This document shows positions 48,329 through 58,500 of a DNA stretch of 64,000 bases, piece by piece. The stretch is from assembly GCA_028280945.1 (NCBI GenBank), contig JANQKV010000047.1, positions 93,291 through 157,290 of the forward strand, given 5' to 3'. Source of the stretch: Opitutaceae bacterium. GTDB lineage: Bacteria > Verrucomicrobiota > Verrucomicrobiia > Opitutales > Opitutaceae. The notes below the pieces were generated by a model. That model had not been told where the DNA came from. It was given only the letters and a program-made list of their open reading frames with translations, and did not search any database. How positions within the stretch are numbered: the stretch's first letter is position 1; each line of letters begins with the position of its first letter. The position numbers and the translations under genes are program-made.

Positions 48329-49789
48329 ATGTCCTCTCCTATCGAAACCGATCCGGTCGAACCGGAGCCAAAACCGCCGTCCCCTGACGTCGCCGACGCC
48401 GCCAACCTTTCGTTGGCGCGCACCGTCGTGGACGCCATACGGGGCATTGCCCATGACTACACCAAAGTGCCGTTGGAACGAGCGGTTCTCCTCCTCGCCG
48501 TGCCCATGGTGGTCGAGATGGTCATGGAGTCGCTTTTTGCCCTCACCGATGTGTTCTGGGTTTCGCGCCTCGGCAGCGACGCGGTCGCGGTGATCGGCCT
48601 GACCGAATCGATCATGTCGATCATCTACGCGGTCGCCTTTGGCATCGCCATTGCCGCCGGGGCCATCGTGGCGCGCCGCATCGGCGAGAAGGATCCAAAG
48701 CGTGCCGCCCATGCCGCCGGGCAAATCATCGTGCTGGGGATTGTGACTTCGGCACTGCTTGGACTGGTGATGGGCTACCACGCCGAGACCATCCTGCGAT
48801 TGATGGGAGCCGATGCCGAACTTGCCGCCTATGGACGCCCATTTGCGACCATCATGCTGGGCGGCAACGCGACGGTGTTTTTGATTTTTTTAATCAACGC
48901 GATTTTTCGCGGCGCCGGTGACCCGGCGCTCGCCATGCGCACGCTGATTCTCGCCAACGGGCTGAACATGATACTTGACCCGTGTTTCATTTTCGGGGTC
49001 GGGCCCTTTCCTGAGATGGGCCTGACCGGGGCGGCCGTTGCCACCAATGTCGGCCGCGGGATTGGCGTCCTTTACCAAGTATGGCACCTCACGCAACGAC
49101 CCGGCGTAATCCGCGTCCATGCCCCCGACCTGCGTCCGCGGCTTACCAGCCTGATCGAGATTCTTCGCACCGCCGGCAACGGCATCGCGCAGTTGCTGAT
49201 CGCGACCACCAGTTGGGTGGGACTCTACAAGATCCTCGCCGAATTCGGCGCTGCCAGTCTGGCCGGTTACACCATCGCCATTCGGGTGGTGATCTTTGCC
49301 CTCATGCCCGCATGGGGTCTGTCCAATGCCGCCGCCACGCTTGTCGGTCAAAACCTCGGCGCAAAACAGCCCGATCGCGCCGCCCGTTCAGTGCGCATCG
49401 CCATGCGCTACAACGTGATTTTCCTCAGCCTGTTCGGGGCGGGTTTCGTCGCCTTTTCCCATCCCATTGCGGGCGTGTTCACCGACGAACCCGAGGTCTT
49501 CGCCTATGCCGCCCAAGCCCTCTGGGTCATCAGTCTGTCGTTTCCGCTCTACGCGGCCGGCATGTGCTTCGAGGCCGCATTTAACGGCGCGGGCGACACC
49601 TGGACTCCTACTCGCGTTAACTTCATCTGGTTGTGGTTGGTGCAGGTTCCCCTGGCGTGGGTGCTGGCCATGCCGCTGGGCATGGGTCCCACCGGGGTGT
49701 TCATTGCGGTGCCCGGGGCTTACACCGGCCTGACCATCTGGAGCTGGGTTCTGTTCAAACGCGGCCACTGGCAAAAGCATCAGGTGTGA
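48329..49789 (+). CDS. MATE-family efflux transporter
   Basis: LAVPMVVEMVMESLFALTDVFWVSRLGSDAVAVIGLTES; 12 TM; LGAKQPDRAARSVRIA. Confidence 0.93.
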   Translation: MSSPIETDPVEPEPKPPSPDVADAANLSLARTVVDAIRGIAHDYTKVPLERAVLLLAVPMVVEMVMESLFALTDVFWVSRLGSDAVAVIGLTESIMSIIYAVAFGIAIAAGAIVARRIGEKDPKRAAHAAGQIIVLGIVTSALLGLVMGYHAETILRLMGADAELAAYGRPFATIMLGGNATVFLIFLINAIFRGAGDPALAMRTLILANGLNMILDPCFIFGVGPFPEMGLTGAAVATNVGRGIGVLYQVWHLTQRPGVIRVHAPDLRPRLTSLIEILRTAGNGIAQLLIATTSWVGLYKILAEFGAASLAGYTIAIRVVIFALMPAWGLSNAAATLVGQNLGAKQPDRAARSVRIAMRYNVIFLSLFGAGFVAFSHPIAGVFTDEPEVFAYAAQALWVISLSFPLYAAGMCFEAAFNGAGDTWTPTRVNFIWLWLVQVPLAWVLAMPLGMGPTGVFIAVPGAYTGLTIWSWVLFKRGHWQKHQV

Positions 49790-49818
49790 ATCTGTCGGTG
49801 TATCGCTCAAAAAGCACT

Positions 49819-51384
49819 CTAACCTTGATCTCTAACCTTCCGAAACTCCTCAAGAAAAGCGTGCACTCCCTTATCGGTATATGGCGACTCTTCGAGAAGA
49901 CGATGCAGCCTCTCCGCTGTGTTGGTGTCTCCCATTCGCCATGATGCAAATGCAAGTGCAGCCAGCGGGTCGTCGGTATCACCGTTACCGTCCATGCGGC
50001 GACACACCCGCCTAAGTTCATCCAAGTCGGACGCTGAAAGATCCTCCCGCAGCGCAACAACCCAAGCCCATCGCGCGTTCACGCCTGATCTGATTGGCTC
50101 GCGAGCCAGTGCGGACACAAACCGAGAAGCGAGTTCATGATACTCCTCCTCCGAAAGCCGTGATGACGGTGTCGGCATTTCCACAATACGCCGAAATGCC
50201 AATCTCGCATACTCAGCGTGGGTTTTGGCGGCCTCGTCTCCTTCATTTATCATCTCTCCCAGAAGACTCTCGGCTGCCTCGTATCTTTCCCATTCGAGAC
50301 AAGCCCCTACAAGCATGGGCATCAGGTCAGACGTCGCCAATCCCCGCTTTAGAAGTGTGTCCAGTGCCTCTTCGCTCGCCTCAACTTTCTGATTAAGAAT
50401 TTGGGCCAGCGTAAACAGCTCCCTCATTTCCGCAGTTTTTACGTCCAACTCCGTGACCACAAAATCGAGCGCACCCGGTGCTATGGCATAGTCGATGGCG
50501 GGAAACCCCTTCTGTCGGACATAATTGAACGCCTCTTCTTGCCAGATGAAAAAGTCCATCTCGAAGACTTTGCAAAAGAGGTCGCTGGTGGGCTCGGCAC
50601 CTGCCAGCAAACGTGCATTCCAGTCAAACAAGCGATCAATGCGCCGTGATTCGTCCTGCATCATCCAATAGTGAACAAACACGGCGGCTTGGCCATCGAT
50701 GCGGTGCACTGCATTGCCGTCGCGAGTAAACTCGGGTGAAAGACCATTGAAGGTAAAGAATCGGGACCAATCGTAAAAGCCGTAGTCAATAACCGCGGTC
50801 ATCCGTCGGTTGGGTATCCCGATACGAAGCCCACCGGAGACCGGACGAACGGTCTCAAAAAAACTCCCGATACCACGCGAAAAAGCGAAAGAAGTATTCA
50901 GTCCGAGCAAATCCATCTCAATCTTACCCAGCGAAGCCCACATGATTTTCGCCCCATCTTCGTTCCAATTGTATTCCACGAGACAGGTGGGGCTGAACGA
51001 AGACAGACTACTGACCGCAACCTGCCACTGCACCTCACCTCGCGAACGGAGCTTGCGCCAGTCCGACCATGAGTTGGGTAGAATAACCCTGACGGGTTCG
51101 TGATGAAGCGGTCGGCGCCCCAAAATCACTTGGGCCGCCAAGTGCATCATTTCCATCTCCCGCACAAGCCCTCTCACCCTTCTTGATCTAGCGTCCGTGT
51201 AGACGGTGAAATTCGGTGAGGACAGTTTCTTCCAGTTCCGAAATTTAACGGAGTGCGCCATCACCTCGTAGGCTGACATCTCGACCGGCGCCTCCTGCTC
51301 TTCCGCCCAAGCCCCGGTAGGCACAATCAAGCCGATTCCCAAAACAATGGGGATTAACCAGCGCTTGGGCCGATCAACTGTCAT
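49819..51384 (-). CDS. Secreted DUF1570/peptidase-MA-like protein lacking the HExxH motif
   Basis: Signal peptide; KLSSPNFTVYTDARSRRVRGLVREMEMMHLAAQ; region aligning to HEFVHH of the next gene reads ASLGKI. Confidence 0.65.
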   Translation of the reverse strand: MTVDRPKRWLIPIVLGIGLIVPTGAWAEEQEAPVEMSAYEVMAHSVKFRNWKKLSSPNFTVYTDARSRRVRGLVREMEMMHLAAQVILGRRPLHHEPVRVILPNSWSDWRKLRSRGEVQWQVAVSSLSSFSPTCLVEYNWNEDGAKIMWASLGKIEMDLLGLNTSFAFSRGIGSFFETVRPVSGGLRIGIPNRRMTAVIDYGFYDWSRFFTFNGLSPEFTRDGNAVHRIDGQAAVFVHYWMMQDESRRIDRLFDWNARLLAGAEPTSDLFCKVFEMDFFIWQEEAFNYVRQKGFPAIDYAIAPGALDFVVTELDVKTAEMRELFTLAQILNQKVEASEEALDTLLKRGLATSDLMPMLVGACLEWERYEAAESLLGEMINEGDEAAKTHAEYARLAFRRIVEMPTPSSRLSEEEYHELASRFVSALAREPIRSGVNARWAWVVALREDLSASDLDELRRVCRRMDGNGDTDDPLAALAFASWRMGDTNTAERLHRLLEESPYTDKGVHAFLEEFRKVRDQG

Positions 51385-53032
51385 CAGGTTCTCCCAAATC
51401 GAGCGGCACCGGCACCGAAGGTATCCGGGTAAAACTTTGCTTCAATTGCGCCACCTCCGTGCGAACGTTTCCGACCTGCCCGAGGTAGACTTCGTTGGTG
51501 GTTCGTCCTTTCCATTCCGCCAAAGTTTGTTCCGCCGCATGCAGCGTCCAAACGTCAGGTTCAAACTTCCCAATGGCTTCCAAAATGCTGATAGCCCGCT
51601 CTTCCATATCGAGTCGTTTGCGGCTCATCGCGATTGCCAATACAGTTCGAGCTTTCTCCTTTAGAAGCGGAAAGCGCTCCTGCACCAGATTAAGGTTGGC
51701 CGGTTTGGGGTCTTCGGCGAAGCCTTCAATCCAAGCGAGCAACTCGTAGGCTTCAGTCTGCTCGGGTTCCAATCGAATCGAGGTCAAAAGCAGATCTCTA
51801 TTGTAGTCTGCTTCAGCTGCGGGCAACCGCAGGCTGGACGTGTAATCTGAAAACCACGTTTGCCACCGTTCTCGAGCCAGCTCGGTCATGATGACGTGAT
51901 TGGCGGATCCGAACTCGTATGCCTGTTGCCAATACTCGAGTGCGAGCTCGAGCTTGTTCGCCAATTTGGCATCACTTCCCAGCACTTCGAAAACTCTCGG
52001 GTCTTGCGTATCGGACGCAACCGCCTCCAGGAGTGCCAAACGCCCCAATGGTTCGCCGCGGGTTCGGGTTGCCAGTTCCGCCAGCCGCATACGCGTCTGT
52101 CCAGTGGTTAAGTCGGTTCGCGTATAGGTGGACCGTTCGGGGATATCCGGCGCTGGCACGGTTCCATAGGTATAGCGTCCTTTATGAACGTAACGTTTCA
52201 ACCGACTTTCCATTTTCCGGAAATCCATGCCGAAGCATTCCTCAAAGAGTGAGCGAATATTGGTCTTCGATAATCGATCGCGCTGGCCGGCCACCGTCAA
52301 AAAACGCTTCACGTCCTCCATCGCTAATTTCGAATCACCAAATCGCCAATAGTGCAAAAGCGCCCAAGATTGGGCATAAAACAACCCGGCATGATCATTG
52401 CGGTTGTAGTGATGGGAATCCTCGTCGACCGCAAAAAGCTCTTCCAGGGGCAGGAGTTTTCTTCGACGCAAAATTTCCACCAAGTCCGTGTGAGGCATGC
52501 CTATCGTCACCTCATCACCATCAAATCGAATTCCAGAATAAAGCTCAGCAGTCCCTTCGTTGAACCAAATAGGCGGCTCAGTGCCGACCACTCGAAACAA
52601 ATGATGCACAAATTCGTGAAAAACCACCCGACGGGCCGAGTCTTGGCCGTCCATCGGCCGTAATACAATGGTCGCACGATCTGGTGAGGTTACATATACT
52701 CCCGCAGTTTCCCGGCGATCGTCGATCGATTTACGCGTGTAAAACCGGTAATCCCGTCCGTCGGAAAACGCGAAGATCGAAACTTGGATGCGGTGTTTTT
52801 CTGCCACGCCCAATTGTTCGAGAAAAATGGCCCGAAGCGTCTCCAAATCGTGTAGGGTGGCGCGGCCAAACCACTCCGGGCGATCGGTAAAGACTTCGAA
52901 GTTGGGACTCTCAATTTGAATCCAATCCTTTTTTGCCCCGGGGAGTCTTTGGCCATCCCACTGTCCCCAAATCGGCGAGGCTGTCTGCACAAACGCCAAA
53001 CAAAAGAGTGTTCTAATGATGCAACGATACAT
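51374..53032 (-). CDS. Secreted DUF1570/peptidase-MA-like zinc metallopeptidase with TPR-like C-terminus
   Basis: QIESPNFEVFTDRPEWFGRATLHDLETLR; RRVVFHEFVHHLFRVVGTEPPIWFNEGTAELYSG (HExxH...E); 11-bp overlap with downstream paralogue. Confidence 0.8.
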   Translation of the reverse strand: MYRCIIRTLFCLAFVQTASPIWGQWDGQRLPGAKKDWIQIESPNFEVFTDRPEWFGRATLHDLETLRAIFLEQLGVAEKHRIQVSIFAFSDGRDYRFYTRKSIDDRRETAGVYVTSPDRATIVLRPMDGQDSARRVVFHEFVHHLFRVVGTEPPIWFNEGTAELYSGIRFDGDEVTIGMPHTDLVEILRRRKLLPLEELFAVDEDSHHYNRNDHAGLFYAQSWALLHYWRFGDSKLAMEDVKRFLTVAGQRDRLSKTNIRSLFEECFGMDFRKMESRLKRYVHKGRYTYGTVPAPDIPERSTYTRTDLTTGQTRMRLAELATRTRGEPLGRLALLEAVASDTQDPRVFEVLGSDAKLANKLELALEYWQQAYEFGSANHVIMTELARERWQTWFSDYTSSLRLPAAEADYNRDLLLTSIRLEPEQTEAYELLAWIEGFAEDPKPANLNLVQERFPLLKEKARTVLAIAMSRKRLDMEERAISILEAIGKFEPDVWTLHAAEQTLAEWKGRTTNEVYLGQVGNVRTEVAQLKQSFTRIPSVPVPLDLGEPDDS

Positions 53033-53194
53033 CGGGTAAACAAAGGGGCCTATGTTGGGGAGCGGCTCGATCTTTCACAATTCCATCAGTTTGGTAATCA
53101 CTCCGCATTTATTGGCTTAGCTTCGCTCCACTCAAATTGCGTGGACGACCCTGCGCTTGACAAACCCCTTCTCGCCTCGTCCTTCTCTCTCTTG

Positions 53195-53297
53195 TCCTTA
53201 GGGGCGACCCGCTTGTGGGTCTGAGATGCTCGTAATGCTTCGGCGGCGCGACGGTCCCTTTGAACCTGATCCGGTTGATACCGGCGTAGGAAAAGGA
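53195..53297 (+). ncRNA. TPP riboswitch (THI element)
   Basis: GGGGCGACCC..TCTGAGATG...CGGTCCCTTTGAACCTGATCCGGTTGATACCGGCGTAGGAAA; P1 TCCTT/AAGGA. Confidence 0.95.
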
Positions 53298-53330
53298 ACC
53301 AACACATCGTCCGATTCAGCGCCCAAGGCC

Positions 53331-53360
53331 GGGTCTCAAATTCCAAAAAAATTGAGATCC
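53331..53360 (+). promoter_or_regulatory. Hairpin GGGTCTCAA/TTGAGATCC ending 3 nt before the ATG; candidate riboswitch expression platform
   Basis: 9-bp stem (one G-U) occupying the ribosome-binding region upstream of ATG 53364. Confidence 0.5.
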
Positions 53361-53363
53361 AAT

Positions 53364-55463
53364 ATGAAATCGTCCCTCCCCGCCCTCCTCGGCGGCATCC
53401 TCCTCGCGACCGCCGGCCCGGCGGTCGCCCAAAGCACTCCGCCGGAGCCGGCCACCGAGTTGTCGGCTGTCGTCGTGACCGCCGACTTGTGGTCCACGGA
53501 ACTGGCCGACGTCAGCGCCAGCGCCACGGTCTTTTCGACCGAGGATCTGGCTGCCAACGGCCACCAACACTTCGGCGACCTTGTCGCCGCCACACCCAAT
53601 CTCACCTGGACCGGTGGCACCTCCCGCGCCCGCTATCTCCAGATCCGCGGGATCGGCGAGAACTCGCAATTCGAGGGTGAATCCCCCGACTCCTCGGTGC
53701 GATTTCTGGTTGATGACATCGACTTCACCGGCATCGGTGGGGTTGCCTCGCTGTTCGACACCAGACAGGTGGAGGTTCTGCGCGGACCCCAGGCCGGGGC
53801 GTTCGGAGCGAATGCGGCCGGTGGCGTCATCAAGGTCGTGTCGAATGATCCCACTCCCTATCTCGATGGATATGCCAAAGTCACCGTTGCTGAGGATGAC
53901 CTGCTCGCCGGCGAGTTTGCGCTCGGCGGCCCTCTGATCGACAAGCTGCAATACCGCCTCGCACTGCAGCGCACCACCGCAAATGGCTGGCGCAACAACG
54001 CCTTTCTCAACCGCGACGACACCAATGAAATCGACGAGCTCAACCTGCGCCTGAAACTGCGCTGGTTTGCCACCGAGCAATGGCAATGGGATGGCACCGT
54101 GTTTTACGCCGACCAGGACAACGGCTACGACCAGTTCTCATTGGACAACACCGGGTTCACCACCTTCTCCGATCAACCGGGCCAGGACACCCAGGAATCC
54201 CTGGGGGCGTCGTTGCGCGGCACCTGGGAAGCCGACACCTTCGTCTTCACCACCAAGACCAGCGGCACCTCCGCCGACTCGGTCTACAGCTTCGATTCCG
54301 ACTGGACCAACCTGACCGATCCCCGGGGCTATGACCTGTTTCTCGAAACCCAGCGCGATCGCACGGTATTCAACCAGGAACTGCGAATTGACTCGGCGGC
54401 GACCGCCCCGGCCTCCCTGTCCCGACCCGGCGGCCGAAGCCTTGATGAAGGTCGATGGACCCTCGGCGCATATTACGATTCGCTGGTCGAGGACACGTTC
54501 CTGACGGAGGGATTCGGTGCCGCCCGCACGGAATTCGATGCCAGCACCCTCGCTCTCTTCGGTCAATACGGCCGGTCCCTCGGCGACAACACCCGCCTGA
54601 TCGCCGGCCTGCGCGTCGAGGAGTATGATCTTTCCACCGACGTCGAGTTTCGCGGGGTCTTCGACTTCTCCGACACGCTGGCCGGCGGCAAGCTCACATT
54701 CGAACAGGACGTCGCCGAAAATCATCTGCTGTTCGCCACCGCCACCCGCGGCTACAAGGCGGGCGGCGTCAACATCTACAACTTCCTTGTGGTGCCCGAC
54801 GAGGGTCCCGACACCTACGAGACCGAGATCATGTGGAACTACGAGGCGGGTTGGCGGGGCCACTCCGCCGACGGCAAAATCTCTGGAGAAGTCGTGGCCT
54901 TCTACATCGATCGCCAGGATCCGCAGGTGCGTGACTCGGCGGGTTTCGGTGCCTCGTTCACCTACTTTGTGGACAACGGCCGGCGGGCCGACATCTACGG
55001 GCTTGAGTCCAGTTTTCGGGCTCAGCTTGGCGACCAAATCACCGCTTATGGCAGTCTTGGATTGATGGAATCCAACCTTGCCGCCTTCACTCTTAGCAAC
55101 CCCACCGCCGATCCGGCGGGAGACCGCGAATTGGCCAGTGTGCCCACCTACACTTACAGTCTGGGCCTGCGCTACGGAGGCAATGAAGGCTTCCAAGCCA
55201 CCGTCGAAACAAACGGCCGGGACCGCTACTTCGAGTCCAATACCCACAATGAAACGCGCAGCGCCTTCAATGTGGTCAACGCCAGCGTGGGTTACCATTG
55301 GGCGGACTGGAGCATTACGTTGTGGGCACGCAACCTATTGGATGAAGGTTATGAAGATCGCGTGTTCTTCTTCGGCAACGCTGGTCCGAATTTCGAGACC
55401 ACACGCTACGAGTCACCCGCCGCGCCTCGCCAAGTCGGCGCCAGCGTGCGTTATTCGTTTTAA
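53364..55463 (+). CDS. TonB-dependent outer-membrane receptor, predicted thiamine-related substrate
   Basis: Signal peptide; plug domain VVVTADLWSTELADVSASATVFSTEDL...VEVLRGPQAGAFGANAAGGVIKV; C-terminal SVRYSF; TPP riboswitch upstream. Confidence 0.92.
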   Translation: MKSSLPALLGGILLATAGPAVAQSTPPEPATELSAVVVTADLWSTELADVSASATVFSTEDLAANGHQHFGDLVAATPNLTWTGGTSRARYLQIRGIGENSQFEGESPDSSVRFLVDDIDFTGIGGVASLFDTRQVEVLRGPQAGAFGANAAGGVIKVVSNDPTPYLDGYAKVTVAEDDLLAGEFALGGPLIDKLQYRLALQRTTANGWRNNAFLNRDDTNEIDELNLRLKLRWFATEQWQWDGTVFYADQDNGYDQFSLDNTGFTTFSDQPGQDTQESLGASLRGTWEADTFVFTTKTSGTSADSVYSFDSDWTNLTDPRGYDLFLETQRDRTVFNQELRIDSAATAPASLSRPGGRSLDEGRWTLGAYYDSLVEDTFLTEGFGAARTEFDASTLALFGQYGRSLGDNTRLIAGLRVEEYDLSTDVEFRGVFDFSDTLAGGKLTFEQDVAENHLLFATATRGYKAGGVNIYNFLVVPDEGPDTYETEIMWNYEAGWRGHSADGKISGEVVAFYIDRQDPQVRDSAGFGASFTYFVDNGRRADIYGLESSFRAQLGDQITAYGSLGLMESNLAAFTLSNPTADPAGDRELASVPTYTYSLGLRYGGNEGFQATVETNGRDRYFESNTHNETRSAFNVVNASVGYHWADWSITLWARNLLDEGYEDRVFFFGNAGPNFETTRYESPAAPRQVGASVRYSF

Positions 55464-55540
55464 GCGAATTTGTTGCGCGCTTCCAATTGAGGTAAACGCC
55501 CCAGTCGGTCTCGATTGATCTGTCGTTATATCGCCGCCAG

Positions 55541-55554
55541 AACACCTAGGTGTT
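55541..55554. promoter_or_regulatory. 14-bp perfect palindrome AACACCTAGGTGTT overlapping the candidate GTG start of the hybrid kinase
   Basis: Sequence equals its own reverse complement; sits in the 86-bp TBDT-kinase intergenic gap. Confidence 0.4.
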
Positions 55555-58500
55555 TGGGTGGATTAATAACCTATTACCACGTCGTCGAACCGTCACCGCG
55601 CTGATGTTGGTGGCGGTTTCCGGCGTGGTTTTCGGCCAATCGGAATTCGAGCGCCGCTATGTATTGACGTCGTGGGACACTGACGCGGGCTCCCCGTTCC
55701 TGGCGGTCACGTCCACTGCCCAAACTCCCGATGGCTACTTGTGGCTGGGTTCGTATGAAGGATTGGCGCGTTTCGACGGGGTCCGTTTCCAGCACGAGGC
55801 GCAATCGGTGTTTCCGCTCGATGACGTCCTGGTGCTCTGCATGGTCGTCGATGCCGAAGGCTCGCTGTGGGTGGGCACTTCGGCCGGGATATGGCGGTGG
55901 AAACATCAATCCTGGGAGCAGTTCACCCCGACCACGGGTTTGGTCTATTCCATCGCCGCTGACCCGCGTGGCGGAATCGTGGCGCTTGTCGGCCGGGAGG
56001 TGGTGCGATGGAACGGCAACGAGTTTGAATTGATGGAGCGGATACCAACGCGCTACCGCACGTTGTCCCAATCGATCTGCTTTTTTGACCGGGACGGAGT
56101 CCTGTGGGTGAGCGCTCGGCGTTTTATTTTCCACCACGAAGACGATGAGTGGCACGCCCTGCGAGTCGTTGACCAGCCCGGGGACACCGCCCGCCCGCTC
56201 GGTGCGGCCCCGGCCCGGGCCGGGGGCATCTGGGTCGCCGAGGATACGGAGCTCAACCGGTTCGTTGGTGGGGAAATCGTTGAAACCCGGTCACGGGTTC
56301 CCGGACACCAGTTTGATGAGGTGGCACTCTGGGAAGATGCGGCAGGCAATCTGTGGGAAGCGGGTGAACGCAACGGCTTGGTGATTCATCAAGCCGACGG
56401 CAAAACGCTCACCTGCACGATCGATAACGGTCTTTCCAACAACACCCTGTTGGCGATCAACCCGGACAACGAGGGCAACATCTGGCTTGGCTCCGACGGC
56501 GGCGGGGTCGCCCGGGTGCGGCCCCGCTCCTTGATCGCGCACGCCAACCGGCGGCAATTGCCCCAACCGGTGATCAACGCCGTCGCGGATATGGGGGAAA
56601 ACCGGCTCTTGGTGGGCACCCATGGAGGAGGCGCCTTGATTTTCGAAAACGAGGAATTCACCGAGCTCCTGAAAATCAACGGCAACCAGGGCTTGGATGA
56701 CCAATCCTGGGTGCATGTCATGGAAATCGAGCCGGAGAGCGAGACGATCTGGCTTGGCACATTCCAAACCGGTTTGTTTCGGCTGCGCCCCGGCGACTCC
56801 CGGCGATGGCATACGAGGGAAATCAACGGAAACCACGTGTATGCCCTGCACCGCGACGATCAGGACCGGCTCTGGGTTGGCACCGAAAAAAACCTGACCC
56901 TCATTGTCGATGATGAGATAGAAACTCATGCGGAAGCCGGCATCTCATGGGGAGTCGTGACGATGATTGAATCCGATCGTGCCGGGCAAGTTTGGATCGC
57001 CAACCGCAAGGGCGACCTTTGGAGAACGGAGGGCCAAACCTTCCAGCCGGTCCGCGACCTGGGCGGACACAAACTTGATCCCGTGCGTTTCATGCACCGC
57101 GACGAGACCGGTCACCTCTGGATCACAACCGAAGAGAATGTGGTCCTGCGGGAGCACTCGGGCGGCTGGGTTCGCTACGACTCCTCTCGTGGCCTGCCCG
57201 CCGGGGAATGGAAACCACTCGCTATCGATGATTTTGGTTATCGTTGGTTTGGGTCGAATCGTGGGGTCATGCGCGTCAGCGCGGCATCACTCGACGAGAT
57301 CGCGCGGACCGGTTCCGGCCGGCTGCAGTGCCAACTTTTTAACCGCGTGGACGGCATGATCAGTGCCCGGGTTCGCAACCACTTTCAGGACATCAGCACC
57401 AAGACCGCGGATGGCAGAATCTGGATCGCCACCATCAAGGGACTTATCGAACTCGATCCGGCCAACATTCGAGTTCCGCCCCAATCCCCCCGGATTCACA
57501 TCGAGCAGGTGTGGGCGGGTACACAATCGCTAAAGCCCATCATCCAGCCGGATGATGTCATCACCATTCCCGCCGGGGCCGAACGCGTGAACATCCACTA
57601 CACCGGAACGAGTTCCAGTTACGGCCAGTTTCTCAACTACACCTACCGGCTGGATGGAGTTGATGGCGACTGGGTGCCGGCGGGAGACGAGCCGATTGCC
57701 CGCCTGACGGATTTGCAACCCGGACAATATGTGTTCCGCGTCAAGGCCATCAGCTTGGAAAGCCAGGCCGAAGCCGAGGCCAGGATCACATTGATCGTCC
57801 TGCCCTATTGGTGGCAGCGCCTGGACGTGCAACTGGCGGGATTGGGATTATTGGTGACACTCGTGGCCATCGGCGTGACCCTGATGGTCCGGAACCGCTA
57901 CCAACGACAACGGCAACAATTGGAGCAAAAGCGCATCCTGGCCGAGGAGCGCCTGCGGGCCGCCGAGGCCCTGAAGGAAATGGAAGTCGCGACGGCCGCC
58001 AGCCTGGCCAAAAGCGAGTTTCTGGCCACGATGAGCCATGAGATTCGCACGCCCCTCAATGGTGTAATTGGCTCCATGGATCTTCTGCTCGAAACCAAAC
58101 TCGACAACGAGCAGCGCGAACACATCAACACCCTCAGCGCCTCGGCGGAAACGTTGTTGGCCGTGCTGAATGACATTCTCGATTTCTCGAAGATCGAAGC
58201 CGGAAAAATCTCCATCGAGCATGCCCGGTTCAACCTCGCGGATACCCTGCGGGGGGTGATTGAGGTGGCGCTCCCGCGAGCGCTCAGCCGCGGGGTTGAA
58301 CTAGCGCTTATCCTCCCCCCCGAGGTGCCGGTGAAGGTCGAGGGTGATGCCGCGAGGCTGCGTCAGGTGCTCATCAACCTGGTCGGCAACGCGATGAAGT
58401 TTACGGAAGAAGGTTCGGTCGCCTTGAGTGTGGAAATTGTCGACGGCGACCCGGCTCCCGGCCGGGAGGTTGTGCTGAAGTTTCGGGTGAAGGACACCGG

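Noticed and set aside
53226-53363. Upstream ORF extension of the TonB receptor (MLVMLRRRDGPFEPDP...)
   Set aside because: Lies inside the TPP aptamer; the signal peptide begins at ATG 53364.
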